Part shown: positions 6,180-12,619 of the stretch, piece after piece
Position numbering within the stretch: the first letter of the stretch is position 1
Layout: each line of letters opens with the position of its first letter
DNA from: Spirochaetaceae bacterium
Lineage (GTDB): Bacteria; Spirochaetota; Spirochaetia; DSM-27196; SLAA01
Reading direction: 5' to 3'
Assembly: GCA_003564775.1 (NCBI GenBank)
Contig: PXEI01000457.1
Coordinates: 1-12,619, forward strand
Length of the DNA stretch: 12,619 nt
Notes under the pieces: generated by a model
The model's database searches: none
Told to the model about the DNA's origin: nothing
The model's input: the letters and a program-made list of their open reading frames with translations, nothing else
Translations under genes and position numbers: made by a program

Positions 6180-6843
6180 TTCTCCCACTCAAGAGCCACC
6201 ACCCTGGGCGACCATTCTTGGGCTTATCGGCAGGCCGAGCGAAGCGGAACTTCCCTCGGTCTCACGTATTGCCCGTGGCCCAATGGCGCCGTTTCATGTC
6301 CTCATAGCCACAATCATTTCTCTCAGAACAAAGGACGACGTTACCCTGGCGGCTTCACGTCGCCTCTTGGAACTCGCCGACACTCCGCAAGCCCTGCTGC
6401 ACCTACCGGAGGCTCGCATAAGCGAACTCATCTACCCGGCTGGCTTCTATCGCACCAAGGCACAAAACATGCTTCGTTGTGCAGAAATTCTGGTGCGCGA
6501 GCATGGCGGCCACACGCCCGACACGGCCGAGGGGTTGCTTGCGCTTCCCGGCGTCGGCAGAAAGACCGCTAACCTGGTGCTTGGGCTCGGGTACGGCATA
6601 CCAGCGATATGCGTGGATACCCATGTGCACCGGATTGCCAACCGTGCAGGGTGGATAGACACCCGCAAGCCGGATGAAACGGAGATTGCGCTGCAACAGA
6701 TCCTTCCGAAAAAACACTGGATAGAGCTGAACGAGATTCTTGTTTATTTCGGCCAGAACACCTGTACGCCACAGTCACCCCGCTGCAGCGTGTGTCCCAT
6801 CACCCAGTGGTGCAAACGGAGAGGCGTAAAAAAAACGCGGTGA
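6157..6843 (+). CDS. nth: Endonuclease III (DNA glycosylase/AP lyase)
   Basis: This enzyme removes oxidised pyrimidines and nicks the abasic site in base-excision repair. The 228-residue protein has the helix-hairpin-helix LPGVGRKTANLVL with the catalytic lysine K136, and the catalytic aspartate D154 in VDTHVHR. It also has the iron-sulphur loop with cysteines 203, 210, 213 and 219 (C-x6-C-x2-C-x5-C), so it should be active and carry a 4Fe-4S cluster. The first ~18 residues are a polar, proline-rich extension. ATG 6157 is chosen because AGGAGG (6142-6147) lies nine bases upstream, inside the acidic-tail codons of carD; a GTG at 6130 is the alternative. The gene overlaps carD by 23 bp and must be co-transcribed with it. 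Its last codons contain eight adenines that form the U-tract of an opposing terminator. Confidence 0.95.
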   Translation: MTTISTSDSPTQEPPPWATILGLIGRPSEAELPSVSRIARGPMAPFHVLIATIISLRTKDDVTLAASRRLLELADTPQALLHLPEARISELIYPAGFYRTKAQNMLRCAEILVREHGGHTPDTAEGLLALPGVGRKTANLVLGLGYGIPAICVDTHVHRIANRAGWIDTRKPDETEIALQQILPKKHWIELNEILVYFGQNTCTPQSPRCSVCPITQWCKRRGVKKTR

Positions 6844-6866
6844 CCCACAGACTGGAGCCACCGCGT
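6828..6866 (-). terminator. Intrinsic terminator of the fusA-ATPase unit
   Basis: On the minus strand an 8-bp perfect GC-rich stem (arms 6866-6859 and 6842-6835) with a 16-base loop is followed by a run of T (complement of the A-tract 6828-6835). This is a classic rho-independent terminator for the minus-strand genes. The U-tract and one stem arm lie within the last codons of nth on the other strand. In the plus direction the same stem lacks a U-tract, so it does not look like a terminator for nth. Confidence 0.8.
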
Positions 6867-6901
6867 CAACAAACAAACGTACAAACGAAAACTGCTTAGG
6901 T

Positions 6902-6923
6902 CCGGAGAAAACAAGGACTCCGG
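6902..6923. repeat. Small inverted repeat just after the ATPase gene
   Basis: CCGGAG (6902-6907) and CTCCGG (6918-6923) form a 6-bp stem with a 10-base loop, starting three bases past the ATPase stop codon. There is no U-tract on either strand. It could protect the 3' end of the message or assist the terminator further on, but no function is shown. Confidence 0.35.
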
Positions 6924-6925
6924 GA

Positions 6926-7630
6926 CTACTTCTCCACGATCAATAGACTTTTGCTATCGAGCCTGACATGCAGGTCGTCACCCATAATTTTCTGATGATC
7001 CTTTACGAGTCTCAGTTTGATGTACTCCGGAGTTGCCTCCAGGGTTATGAGCACCGAGATGATATCCAGATAACTACTGAGATAGCTCGGAACACCTCGC
7101 TCATCAACACTACTTGGATCGTCCGGGCTAGAAGCACTAAACCACACAGCAATACCGAGCTCCTCGGCAAAGGACTTGATAGCCGAAATGTCGTCGGGAG
7201 TACCCTTCTCGAAATCGTATCCGTCAACAATGAGCACGTCCGCCGCAAAGCCACCGTCGGTGATCATGGCTCGCAAACTGCGAAGGAGCTGCGTTGCATT
7301 CGTGCCATCTTGAGAAAAGTTCATGATCACGCGATTGCGAATGATCTCATCATGCACGTCCATAGCTTCACGTAGATCGGGTTTATCTACGATCTCTCCG
7401 AAGATGTCCTCGTACCAGCGAATGATGTGATCGGTTCGTGCTGCAAACGAGACATGGATAACATGCTGACCCTGAAAGAGCTTGTCGGTAGCGATATGTA
7501 CCAGACATGCCGTCTTTCCAAGTCCTTTAGGGGATGAGAACACGCCGATATTTCCGGCGCCGAGTCCTCCATGGATCGACTGTTCAAGAATGCGCAATGG
7601 ACTTCGTTTTACCAGTTCAGACTTGATCAT
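6926..7630 (-). CDS. RecA-fold (KaiC/DnaB-like) P-loop ATPase of unknown function
   Basis: I do not recognise a named family beyond the RecA-like ATPase fold. The protein has 234 residues and no signal peptide or membrane segment. SPKGLGKT (33-40) reads as a Walker A loop with K39 and T40, although its first position is Ser rather than Gly. DVLIVDGYDF (131-140) is the Walker B strand, and AVWFSASS resembles the sensor strand that follows in KaiC, RadA and DnaB-type proteins. There is no lid, zinc finger or helix-hairpin-helix, so it is a bare core domain. ATG 7630 was chosen for GGAGG seven bases upstream; an upstream in-frame start at 7663 would run into fusA. It begins 13 bp after the fusA stop and is followed by an intrinsic terminator, so it is the last gene of the fusA operon. 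Alternatives include a replication, recombination or ribosome-associated role. Confidence 0.8.
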   Translation of the reverse strand: MIKSELVKRSPLRILEQSIHGGLGAGNIGVFSSPKGLGKTACLVHIATDKLFQGQHVIHVSFAARTDHIIRWYEDIFGEIVDKPDLREAMDVHDEIIRNRVIMNFSQDGTNATQLLRSLRAMITDGGFAADVLIVDGYDFEKGTPDDISAIKSFAEELGIAVWFSASSPDDPSSVDERGVPSYLSSYLDIISVLITLEATPEYIKLRLVKDHQKIMGDDLHVRLDSKSLLIVEK

Positions 7631-7643
7631 GGTGCTTCCTCCC

Positions 7644-9731
7644 TTACTTTTGGCCGGCTTCACGGGCTTTGCGGTACTCGGTCTTCAGTTCGTCCGAGAT
7701 GGACTCCGGTACCTTGCCGTATTTCAAGAACTCCATCGTAAACTCCGCCTTACCCTGCGTAAGCGAACGAAGCACCGTGGAATAACCGAACATCTCGCTC
7801 AATGGAACCTCGGCTTCAACGCGTGAGAACGCTCCATCCTCGGAGGACGCAAGAATCAGACCGCGGCGCTGGTTGATGCTTGCAAAGATATTGCCCTGAA
7901 ACTCGGTTGGCCCTTCAACGGCCACCTTCATTATCGGTTCAAGGATCTTCGGCTTGGACTTCTCATATACCGACCTGAACGCCGCAAGGGAGGCCTGCTG
8001 GAACGCCATGTCGGAAGAGTCTACCGGGTGAGTGCTTCCGTCATTAATGGTCACTCGAACGCCAATGATTGGAAAGCCAACCTGAGTGCCCTGGCGCATG
8101 GCCATTCGGAACCCTTTATCACATGAAGGAATATACTCCTTTGGAATAACACCGCCCTTGACCGCATCCACAAACTCGTAATCACCTTCATCAAGCGGTT
8201 CAATGAACCCGGCTACGCGTCCGTACTGACCAGAACCACCGGTTTGTTTCTTGTGAGTGTAGTCAAACTCAACCATGGAGCTAATTGCCTCACGATACGC
8301 AACCTGTGGCATTCCAGTCTGTACCTCAGCCTTATACTCGCGCTTCATGCGTTCAATGTAGACATCGAGATGCAGCTCACCCATACCCTGAATAATTGTC
8401 TGATTCGACTCAGGGTCAACATAGGTGCGGAATGTTGGGTCTTCCTTGGTGAAGCGGTTTAGAGCCTTACCCATGTTATCTGCGGCCTTCTTGTCGACTG
8501 GCTCTATAGCAAGCGAGATTACCGGCTCAGGGACGTACATCGATGTCATAGACAGGTTAAGCCCTGCTTTGCAGAAGGTGTCGCCTGAAGCGCAGTCAAC
8601 GCCGAATACAGCGACGATATCACCGGCAGGCGCCTCAGAGATGTCGTCCATATGGTTGGAGTGCATCCGAATGAGCCGGCCTACCTTAAACCGTTTTTTG
8701 GACCGTACATTGAAGAGCTCCGTGCCTTTACGAATGGAGCCCTGGTACACCCGCACATAGGTTAACTGCCCGTACTGCCCCTCTTCCAACTTAAAGGCCA
8801 AGGCTACCGTAGCCGCCTCTGAATCTGCGGTGAGTTTCACCGGAGTCTCGTTGTTGTCCAGATCGAGGGCTTCATTTTCAACTTCGGTCGGATTTGGCAG
8901 ATACCGAACAACCGAGTCAAGCAAGGTCTGTACACCCTTGTTCTTGTAGGCCGAACCAATGAACACCGGACATAACTGCCGACGTAAAACACCCTTACGG
9001 ATAGCCTCGTGAATGAGCTCTTCTTCGACCTCGCCGTCTAGAAATGCCTCGGCCAGTTCATCAGAGAACATGCTTGCTGCATCGATAATCTCTTCATGGC
9101 GACGTTCGGCCTCTTCCATGTACTCGGCCGGAATCTCGGCTGCACGGCGTTCTTCGCCGCTGGCGCCTTCGTAAAACCAGGCCTTCATGCCTACCAGGTC
9201 GATAATGCCCTCAAACTTGTCCTCAAGGCCGATTGGAAGCTGCATCATCACTGCGTTGTGTCCGAGCTTTTGCTCAAGCTGCTCACGGACCTTAAGGGGA
9301 TTCGCACCGGTTCGATCACACTTGTTGATAAATGCAACAAACGGAACCTTGTATCGAGCGAGCTGCCGATCTACGGTTATGGACTGTGACTGCACACCAC
9401 CGACCGAACACAAGACAAGTACTGCGCCGTCAAGAACGCGCAAGCTCCGCTCGACCTCGATTGTGAAGTCGACGTGTCCGGGTGTGTCGATAATATTAAT
9501 GGGATGACCGTCCCAGGTTACATTCGTTGCAGCCGAGGCAATTGTGATACCGCGTTCGCGCTCAAGCTCCATGGAGTCCATGGTGGCTCCCACACCGTCT
9601 TTGCCACGCACCTCGTGGATCGCGTGAATTTTTTCACAGTAATACAAGATTCGCTCTGTCAGGGTGGTTTTCCCTGAGTCAATGTGAGCACTGATGCCGA
9701 TGTTACGCATCTTGGATATATCTACACCCAT
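7644..9731 (-). CDS. fusA: Translation elongation factor G, mitochondrial/spirochaete EF-G1 type
   Basis: This is a GTPase that moves tRNAs and mRNA through the ribosome. The 695-residue length is normal. The G-motifs are G1 AHIDSGKTT (15-23), G2 RGITI (60-64), G3 DTPGH (82-86), G4 NKCD (136-139) and G5 GSAYKNKG, followed by domains II-V ending in LRSLTQGKAEFTMEF. Ser in AHIDSGKTT and the stretches HEVRGKDGVGATMDSMELERERGITI and DGAVLVLCSVGGVQSQ read like mitochondrial EF-G1, not the ordinary bacterial form (AHIDAGKTT). Spirochaetes and planctomycetes are known to carry such 'spd' EF-Gs in two copies with divided labour: EF-G1 for translocation and EF-G2 for recycling, as shown in Borrelia. 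AAGGA lies eight bases before ATG 9731. A promoter and palindromes lie upstream, and the ATPase gene follows 13 bp downstream. Confidence 0.96.
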   Translation of the reverse strand: MGVDISKMRNIGISAHIDSGKTTLTERILYYCEKIHAIHEVRGKDGVGATMDSMELERERGITIASAATNVTWDGHPINIIDTPGHVDFTIEVERSLRVLDGAVLVLCSVGGVQSQSITVDRQLARYKVPFVAFINKCDRTGANPLKVREQLEQKLGHNAVMMQLPIGLEDKFEGIIDLVGMKAWFYEGASGEERRAAEIPAEYMEEAERRHEEIIDAASMFSDELAEAFLDGEVEEELIHEAIRKGVLRRQLCPVFIGSAYKNKGVQTLLDSVVRYLPNPTEVENEALDLDNNETPVKLTADSEAATVALAFKLEEGQYGQLTYVRVYQGSIRKGTELFNVRSKKRFKVGRLIRMHSNHMDDISEAPAGDIVAVFGVDCASGDTFCKAGLNLSMTSMYVPEPVISLAIEPVDKKAADNMGKALNRFTKEDPTFRTYVDPESNQTIIQGMGELHLDVYIERMKREYKAEVQTGMPQVAYREAISSMVEFDYTHKKQTGGSGQYGRVAGFIEPLDEGDYEFVDAVKGGVIPKEYIPSCDKGFRMAMRQGTQVGFPIIGVRVTINDGSTHPVDSSDMAFQQASLAAFRSVYEKSKPKILEPIMKVAVEGPTEFQGNIFASINQRRGLILASSEDGAFSRVEAEVPLSEMFGYSTVLRSLTQGKAEFTMEFLKYGKVPESISDELKTEYRKAREAGQK

Positions 9732-9760
9732 ACAATTTTTTCCTTTGTTTCGTTCTACCT

Positions 9761-9788
9761 GTGGTGGAGTGGCACCACTATACGTGGT
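9761..9788. repeat. Overlapping inverted repeats at the fusA promoter/leader
   Basis: GTGGTG (9761-9766) and CACCAC (9773-9778) form a perfect 6-bp inverted repeat with a 6-base centre. ACCAC (9774-9778) also pairs with GTGGT (9784-9788). The middle arm can therefore pair with either side, but not both at once. The block straddles the predicted -10 box and start point, so it could be an operator or part of a small switching leader. Confidence 0.4.
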
Positions 9789-9805
9789 ATGCCGAGCTTG
9801 TGCAA
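9777..9805 (-). promoter_or_regulatory. Candidate promoter for fusA
   Basis: On the minus strand TATAGT (9782-9777, five of six consensus) stands 17 bases after TTGCAC (9805-9800, a weak -35). The start point would be near 9770, giving a leader of about 40 bases before the fusA ATG. No terminator was seen after the gene ending at 9824, so fusA may also be reached by read-through from the cyclase cluster. Confidence 0.45.
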
Positions 9806-9823
9806 CAGGGCCTTCTAACCGGG

Positions 9824-10675
9824 CTACTCGAACTCATTGAAGTAGAGACTATATATGAGAAACACCTCTTTGCTTGAGACCGAGTACCCTTCTGCCTCCA
9901 GACGAGCCCTCATATCATCCTGATTCAAGCCAGGAGTTTCATTCTTGAGTTCAATGAGCCGAGCTACAGCACCGGCGTCGGGAATACGAAGCGACCCGAA
10001 CAGCGAACGGTTCTCAAACACCAACACAGCGTTTCGCGTCAGTTCCAGCTCTTCGCTCATTCGTTCACGTTCTCTGTTTGAGTCGTAAAGCTCTTGTCGC
10101 ACTTCAACCAGTTCCTGCTCGAGCTCATGGATCCGCGACAACACAAACTCAGGGTTCTGACTTTGCAGAAACTGCTCAGGATTTCGGGCTGCTCGGACCA
10201 GTCGTTCAAGCAGCAGTTCCTCATTCACAAACTGACCGCGCAATCGTAAGAACAGCCCGCGCACCAGCATGCGGAAATCGTACTCAAGGTAGTCAACAAA
10301 ATAAAACTGGACTCCTGCCGGAGTGAGTGCCCCAAGGTCTACCCCATCATGGACAAAGTTCCGTGGCCTAACCTGTACACTAACTCTGCGCTCACCAACT
10401 ACAATCCGCAGCTCGTCAATCTCCATGGAGTCGAATCCAAAAACAAGGTTCACAATCTGGTCGACAATCGCTATCTCAGCCTCACCAACCGCAGCGTCGG
10501 CACCGAAGGTAAACTCGCGCCCACGTTCATCCCGAAGCGTTGTAAGACGAAGCCCGTCTTCAGTACGTTCTCCAAGTACGGTCAGACCGTAGTCTGCAAA
10601 CTCTACGGCACCAAGCGAAGCAGATACCACCAATAACACAACCAGAAGCGCTGTGGCTCTTTTTATTCCTTTCAC
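9824..10675 (-). CDS. Exported coiled-coil protein of unknown function
   Basis: I do not recognise this protein. The 283-residue product starts with a signal peptide: MKGIKR, a hydrophobic core at about 7-20, and cleavage near SLGA. There is no lipobox, so it is probably a soluble or surface-associated envelope protein. Residues 25-145 look like a beta-rich globular domain. Residues about 150-215 are strongly helical and heptad-like (ELEQELVEVRQELYDSNRERERMSEEL), and the end is a short helical domain. GTG 10675 was chosen: GGGAG, which overlaps the stop codon of the previous gene, lies eight bases upstream, whereas the GTG at 10684 directly abuts it. The gene is the third in a row with the cyclase and the membrane coiled-coil gene, so it probably acts with them outside the membrane. 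Confidence 0.8.
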   Translation of the reverse strand: MKGIKRATALLVVLLVVSASLGAVEFADYGLTVLGERTEDGLRLTTLRDERGREFTFGADAAVGEAEIAIVDQIVNLVFGFDSMEIDELRIVVGERRVSVQVRPRNFVHDGVDLGALTPAGVQFYFVDYLEYDFRMLVRGLFLRLRGQFVNEELLLERLVRAARNPEQFLQSQNPEFVLSRIHELEQELVEVRQELYDSNRERERMSEELELTRNAVLVFENRSLFGSLRIPDAGAVARLIELKNETPGLNQDDMRARLEAEGYSVSSKEVFLIYSLYFNEFE

Positions 10676-10687
10676 TCTTCTCACTCC

Positions 10688-12172
10688 CTACTGCAACTGG
10701 AGCAGTACGCGGTCAAAGGGCCGAAGCCCCGTGTCTTCGTACAACTCCACAAGTCGTGCCCGCGCCGGACTGCCTGCTCCAATAAACTCGATCACTGCGA
10801 GTAACTCATCGTCTCGACGAAAAACGTAACCTTGACCGCCAACTTCCAGCTCATGCAGTCTGTCCATAAAGACATAGATTTCGTCGGTGTCTCGCGCGTC
10901 TACGATATAGCCGTTCTCCCTGTTGTCCGAGGTGAGTGCTTCCATTGCAGACAGGAACCGCTCGGTCTCGGCACCAAAGCGCGCCCGTTGCTCCTCAAGC
11001 GCAACTCGAAAGCGCGCACGCTCAGTTGCAAGTTCTTGTTCATGTCTCGCAATTTGCGCGTCGCGCATGGCTACTGAGTCTGCAAATCCGCTGCGCAGCA
11101 CCTCATAGCGTCCAATAACGGCCGCCGCGCGGCTCTCAATTCCCGCAAGCACATCCGGCACCCGATTTCTATACGGGACGTTCCTCAAGGCTCCAACAAG
11201 CACTCGGAACTCATTGATATCTTGCACGAGTTCCGAGAACTCGGCCTCACTTAAAATGCCCTCGTCAGCAAGGAAACGTGAGTGCTCGGTCAGCGATACA
11301 TCAGCGAATGAGTCAACCGACGGCTGCCGCGACAGCACATCCGCAACATCACCCTCCTGGAAGCGTGGGTTGTACCTAAGTATGAGGGAGCTAATCTCGC
11401 GTTGATGTGCTGCACGCAGACCTTCCTCAAGGTTCGCCGCATGGTTTTCGAGCTCGGCAACCTGTTGTTCGTGCTCAACCATGAGCTGCTCAATCCTTTG
11501 TTCGTACTCGCCAGCCTGCTCTTGCATCTCTAGTTCAAACAACCGCCGCTGGCTGTCCAGCTGAGCCTCACGCTCCCGAGCCTGTTCAACCTGCCGTGCA
11601 TCGTACTGAGCGGCCTGTGCTGAAAGAGCCTCAATCTCAACATCAAGCTCATCGAGTTCGCCTGCGTACTGGGCACGGATTTCCTCAATCTGGCTTTCTG
11701 CAGTGGCGCGAATCTGCGCGGCCTGTTGTGAGCGCTGTTGCGGCGAGATGTCCCGGGTGGTAAGGAGATCTATATCACGCTGAGCTTGAGTTTCAACCTG
11801 TGCAATTTCACGGTCACGACGACGAGTGAGCTCCACTCGCACCCGTTGTGCCGACTCTATCTCGGCCTCGAGCCTGCGCGCCGAGTCTAACAGTTCACGG
11901 AGGTTCACATCGGCAAACTCGTCTATGCTTACAGTTATGTCCGAGGTCAGTTCCTCTATGTACCACGTTATGGCGACCGCCGAAAGCGCAAAGAACAACA
12001 CCAGAACCCCAACAACTGCTGGTACAAGAATGGTTCTGTTCTTCTTGGTCTTTGCAAACTCGGTGCCTAAATCATACTGACTCTGACGGCGCCGAAAGTC
12101 TTCAATGATCTCCTGAAGAAAGAGCATTTTGCTCTTTTCAACGAGGTGTTTTACTTCTCTTTCATTGTCCAT
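10688..12172 (-). CDS. Single-pass membrane protein with long extracytoplasmic coiled coil, unknown function
   Basis: I cannot assign a family. The 494-residue protein has a charged cytoplasmic N-terminus (1-46, ending KTKKNR) and one transmembrane helix (about 47-71). A long Glu/Gln/Arg-rich coiled coil follows (about 92-263, e.g. ELDELDVEIEALSAQAAQYD), then a helical middle region (264-350), a second coiled coil (about 355-415) and a small beta-rich C-terminal domain (about 416-494). The positive-inside rule puts the coiled coils outside the cytoplasm. The start at ATG 12172 overlaps the cyclase end by 22 bp; only a weak GGAA precedes it, consistent with translational coupling. The next gene's ribosome-binding site overlaps this gene's stop codon. 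The architecture suggests a scaffold or tether between inner membrane and envelope; that is inference. Coiled-coil similarity in searches would be misleading. Confidence 0.82.
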   Translation of the reverse strand: MDNEREVKHLVEKSKMLFLQEIIEDFRRRQSQYDLGTEFAKTKKNRTILVPAVVGVLVLFFALSAVAITWYIEELTSDITVSIDEFADVNLRELLDSARRLEAEIESAQRVRVELTRRRDREIAQVETQAQRDIDLLTTRDISPQQRSQQAAQIRATAESQIEEIRAQYAGELDELDVEIEALSAQAAQYDARQVEQAREREAQLDSQRRLFELEMQEQAGEYEQRIEQLMVEHEQQVAELENHAANLEEGLRAAHQREISSLILRYNPRFQEGDVADVLSRQPSVDSFADVSLTEHSRFLADEGILSEAEFSELVQDINEFRVLVGALRNVPYRNRVPDVLAGIESRAAAVIGRYEVLRSGFADSVAMRDAQIARHEQELATERARFRVALEEQRARFGAETERFLSAMEALTSDNRENGYIVDARDTDEIYVFMDRLHELEVGGQGYVFRRDDELLAVIEFIGAGSPARARLVELYEDTGLRPFDRVLLQLQ

Positions 12173-12619
12173 ATGCCGTTCCAGTCCTCAGGTACGCGTG
12201 CACCTTTCATGCGTTCTACAAACACCTCACTTATCGCAAGACCGCAGCGCTTCATTGCCGCCAGTCCTGTTTTCCAGTCGCCCTCATAATAGGCGTCGCG
12301 GCCGGTGTTAAAACGCTCGATATCTTCAATCATGCTTTCGGTGAGATGCTCGCGCTTAATTGGCCAGTACACCCGCTTTCCTTGAGTCTTTCCCTTCACC
12401 TGAACCTTGTCGAGCTCCACAAACTCATACTCGTCGGCAGCAGTATACAGCACCTCGGTTTTTACGTACTCCGAGCAGATAATGGGCACACGGTACACTC
12501 GGGTAAGCCCTTCCAGGCGCGCTGCGGAGTTCACGTTATCACCAATGACCGTGTTCACCATACGCTCATAGGAACCTATGTTACCGTAGAAGACTTCACC
12601 ACCGTCCAGGCCCACCCCC
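12151..12619 (-). CDS. Class III adenylate cyclase, C-terminal part (5' end outside window)
   Basis: The last 156 codons of a class III nucleotide cyclase are present, with no start codon inside the window. The catalytic domain end is clear: GLDGGEVFYGNIG, then NTVIGDNVNSAARLEG with the transition-state Asn and Arg (N-S-A-A-R). Thr two residues before the IGD motif sits where the purine-selecting residue lies, and Thr or Asp there fits ATP rather than GTP, so cyclic AMP is the expected product. After the domain comes VKGKTQGKRVYW, typical of the end of this fold, and a ~65-residue helical tail (FNTGRDAYYEGDWKTGLAAM) that resembles a single TPR-like unit. The N-terminal sensory part cannot be seen. 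The next gene starts 22 bp before this one ends, so the cyclase heads a tightly coupled three-gene run. Confidence 0.93.
   Translation of the reverse strand, partial: GVGLDGGEVFYGNIGSYERMVNTVIGDNVNSAARLEGLTRVYRVPIICSEYVKTEVLYTAADEYEFVELDKVQVKGKTQGKRVYWPIKREHLTESMIEDIERFNTGRDAYYEGDWKTGLAAMKRCGLAISEVFVERMKGARVPEDWNGIWTMKEK

Noticed and set aside
5745..6188. Minus-strand 147-codon open frame opposite carD
   Set aside because: Antisense shadow of carD; no domain, no ribosome-binding site, and carD's plus-strand reading is unmistakable.
749..7378. Same 12-13 base string CTTCACGTAGATC at 749-761 and 7366-7378
   Set aside because: Both copies encode Asp-Leu-Arg-Glu in minus-strand genes (aroF and the ATPase); coincidence of codons, not a repeat element.

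Overview
The window looks like a piece of a spirochaete chromosome (Spirochaetales-like, moderate GC). Three things suggest this. The EF-G closely resembles mitochondrial EF-G1, as expected for the spirochaete/planctomycete 'spdEFG1' type. There is a full-length CarD/CdnL regulator. The secreted and coiled-coil proteins next to a class III cyclase resemble nothing I can name in better-known phyla. The assignment is inferred from protein character only. No rRNA, tRNA, CRISPR array, insertion sequence or phage gene is visible, and no stretch over about 150 bases lacks a gene.

Layout, left to right. (a) 1-1667, minus strand: a lipoprotein lytic transglycosylase followed by aroF (DAHP synthase, first step of the shikimate pathway), which runs off the left edge. 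The aroF gene begins with GTG. (b) 1805-3003, minus strand: a secreted CxxC thioredoxin-fold protein translationally coupled to a TylF/MycF-type methyltransferase. (c) 3149-4759, plus strand: an OppA-type peptide-binding protein with no permease genes beside it, driven by a near-consensus promoter. It overlaps tail-to-tail by 20 bp with (d) a minus-strand DedA/TVP38-family membrane protein. (e) 5559-6843, plus strand: carD and nth (endonuclease III), overlapping by 23 bp. They are expressed from a near-consensus promoter that carries a perfect palindrome over its -35 box and appears to give a leaderless carD mRNA. (f) 6828-9731, minus strand: fusA (EF-G) followed 13 bp later by an unfamiliar RecA-fold ATPase. 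The pair ends at a strong intrinsic terminator whose U-tract lies inside the last codons of nth. (g) 9824-12619, minus strand: a class III adenylate cyclase (5' end outside the window), a membrane-anchored coiled-coil protein and an exported coiled-coil protein, all overlapping or almost touching.

Working together: carD-nth pairs a global RNA-polymerase regulator with base-excision repair. fusA plus the ATPase makes a small translation-linked operon. The cyclase cluster looks like one signalling or envelope unit of unknown purpose and is the best candidate here for an undescribed system. Several starts were set by ribosome-binding sites rather than by the longest frame: aroF GTG 902, binding protein GTG 3149, methyltransferase ATG 2521, nth ATG 6157, exported protein GTG 10675. 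The transglycosylase may start at an AUA codon.
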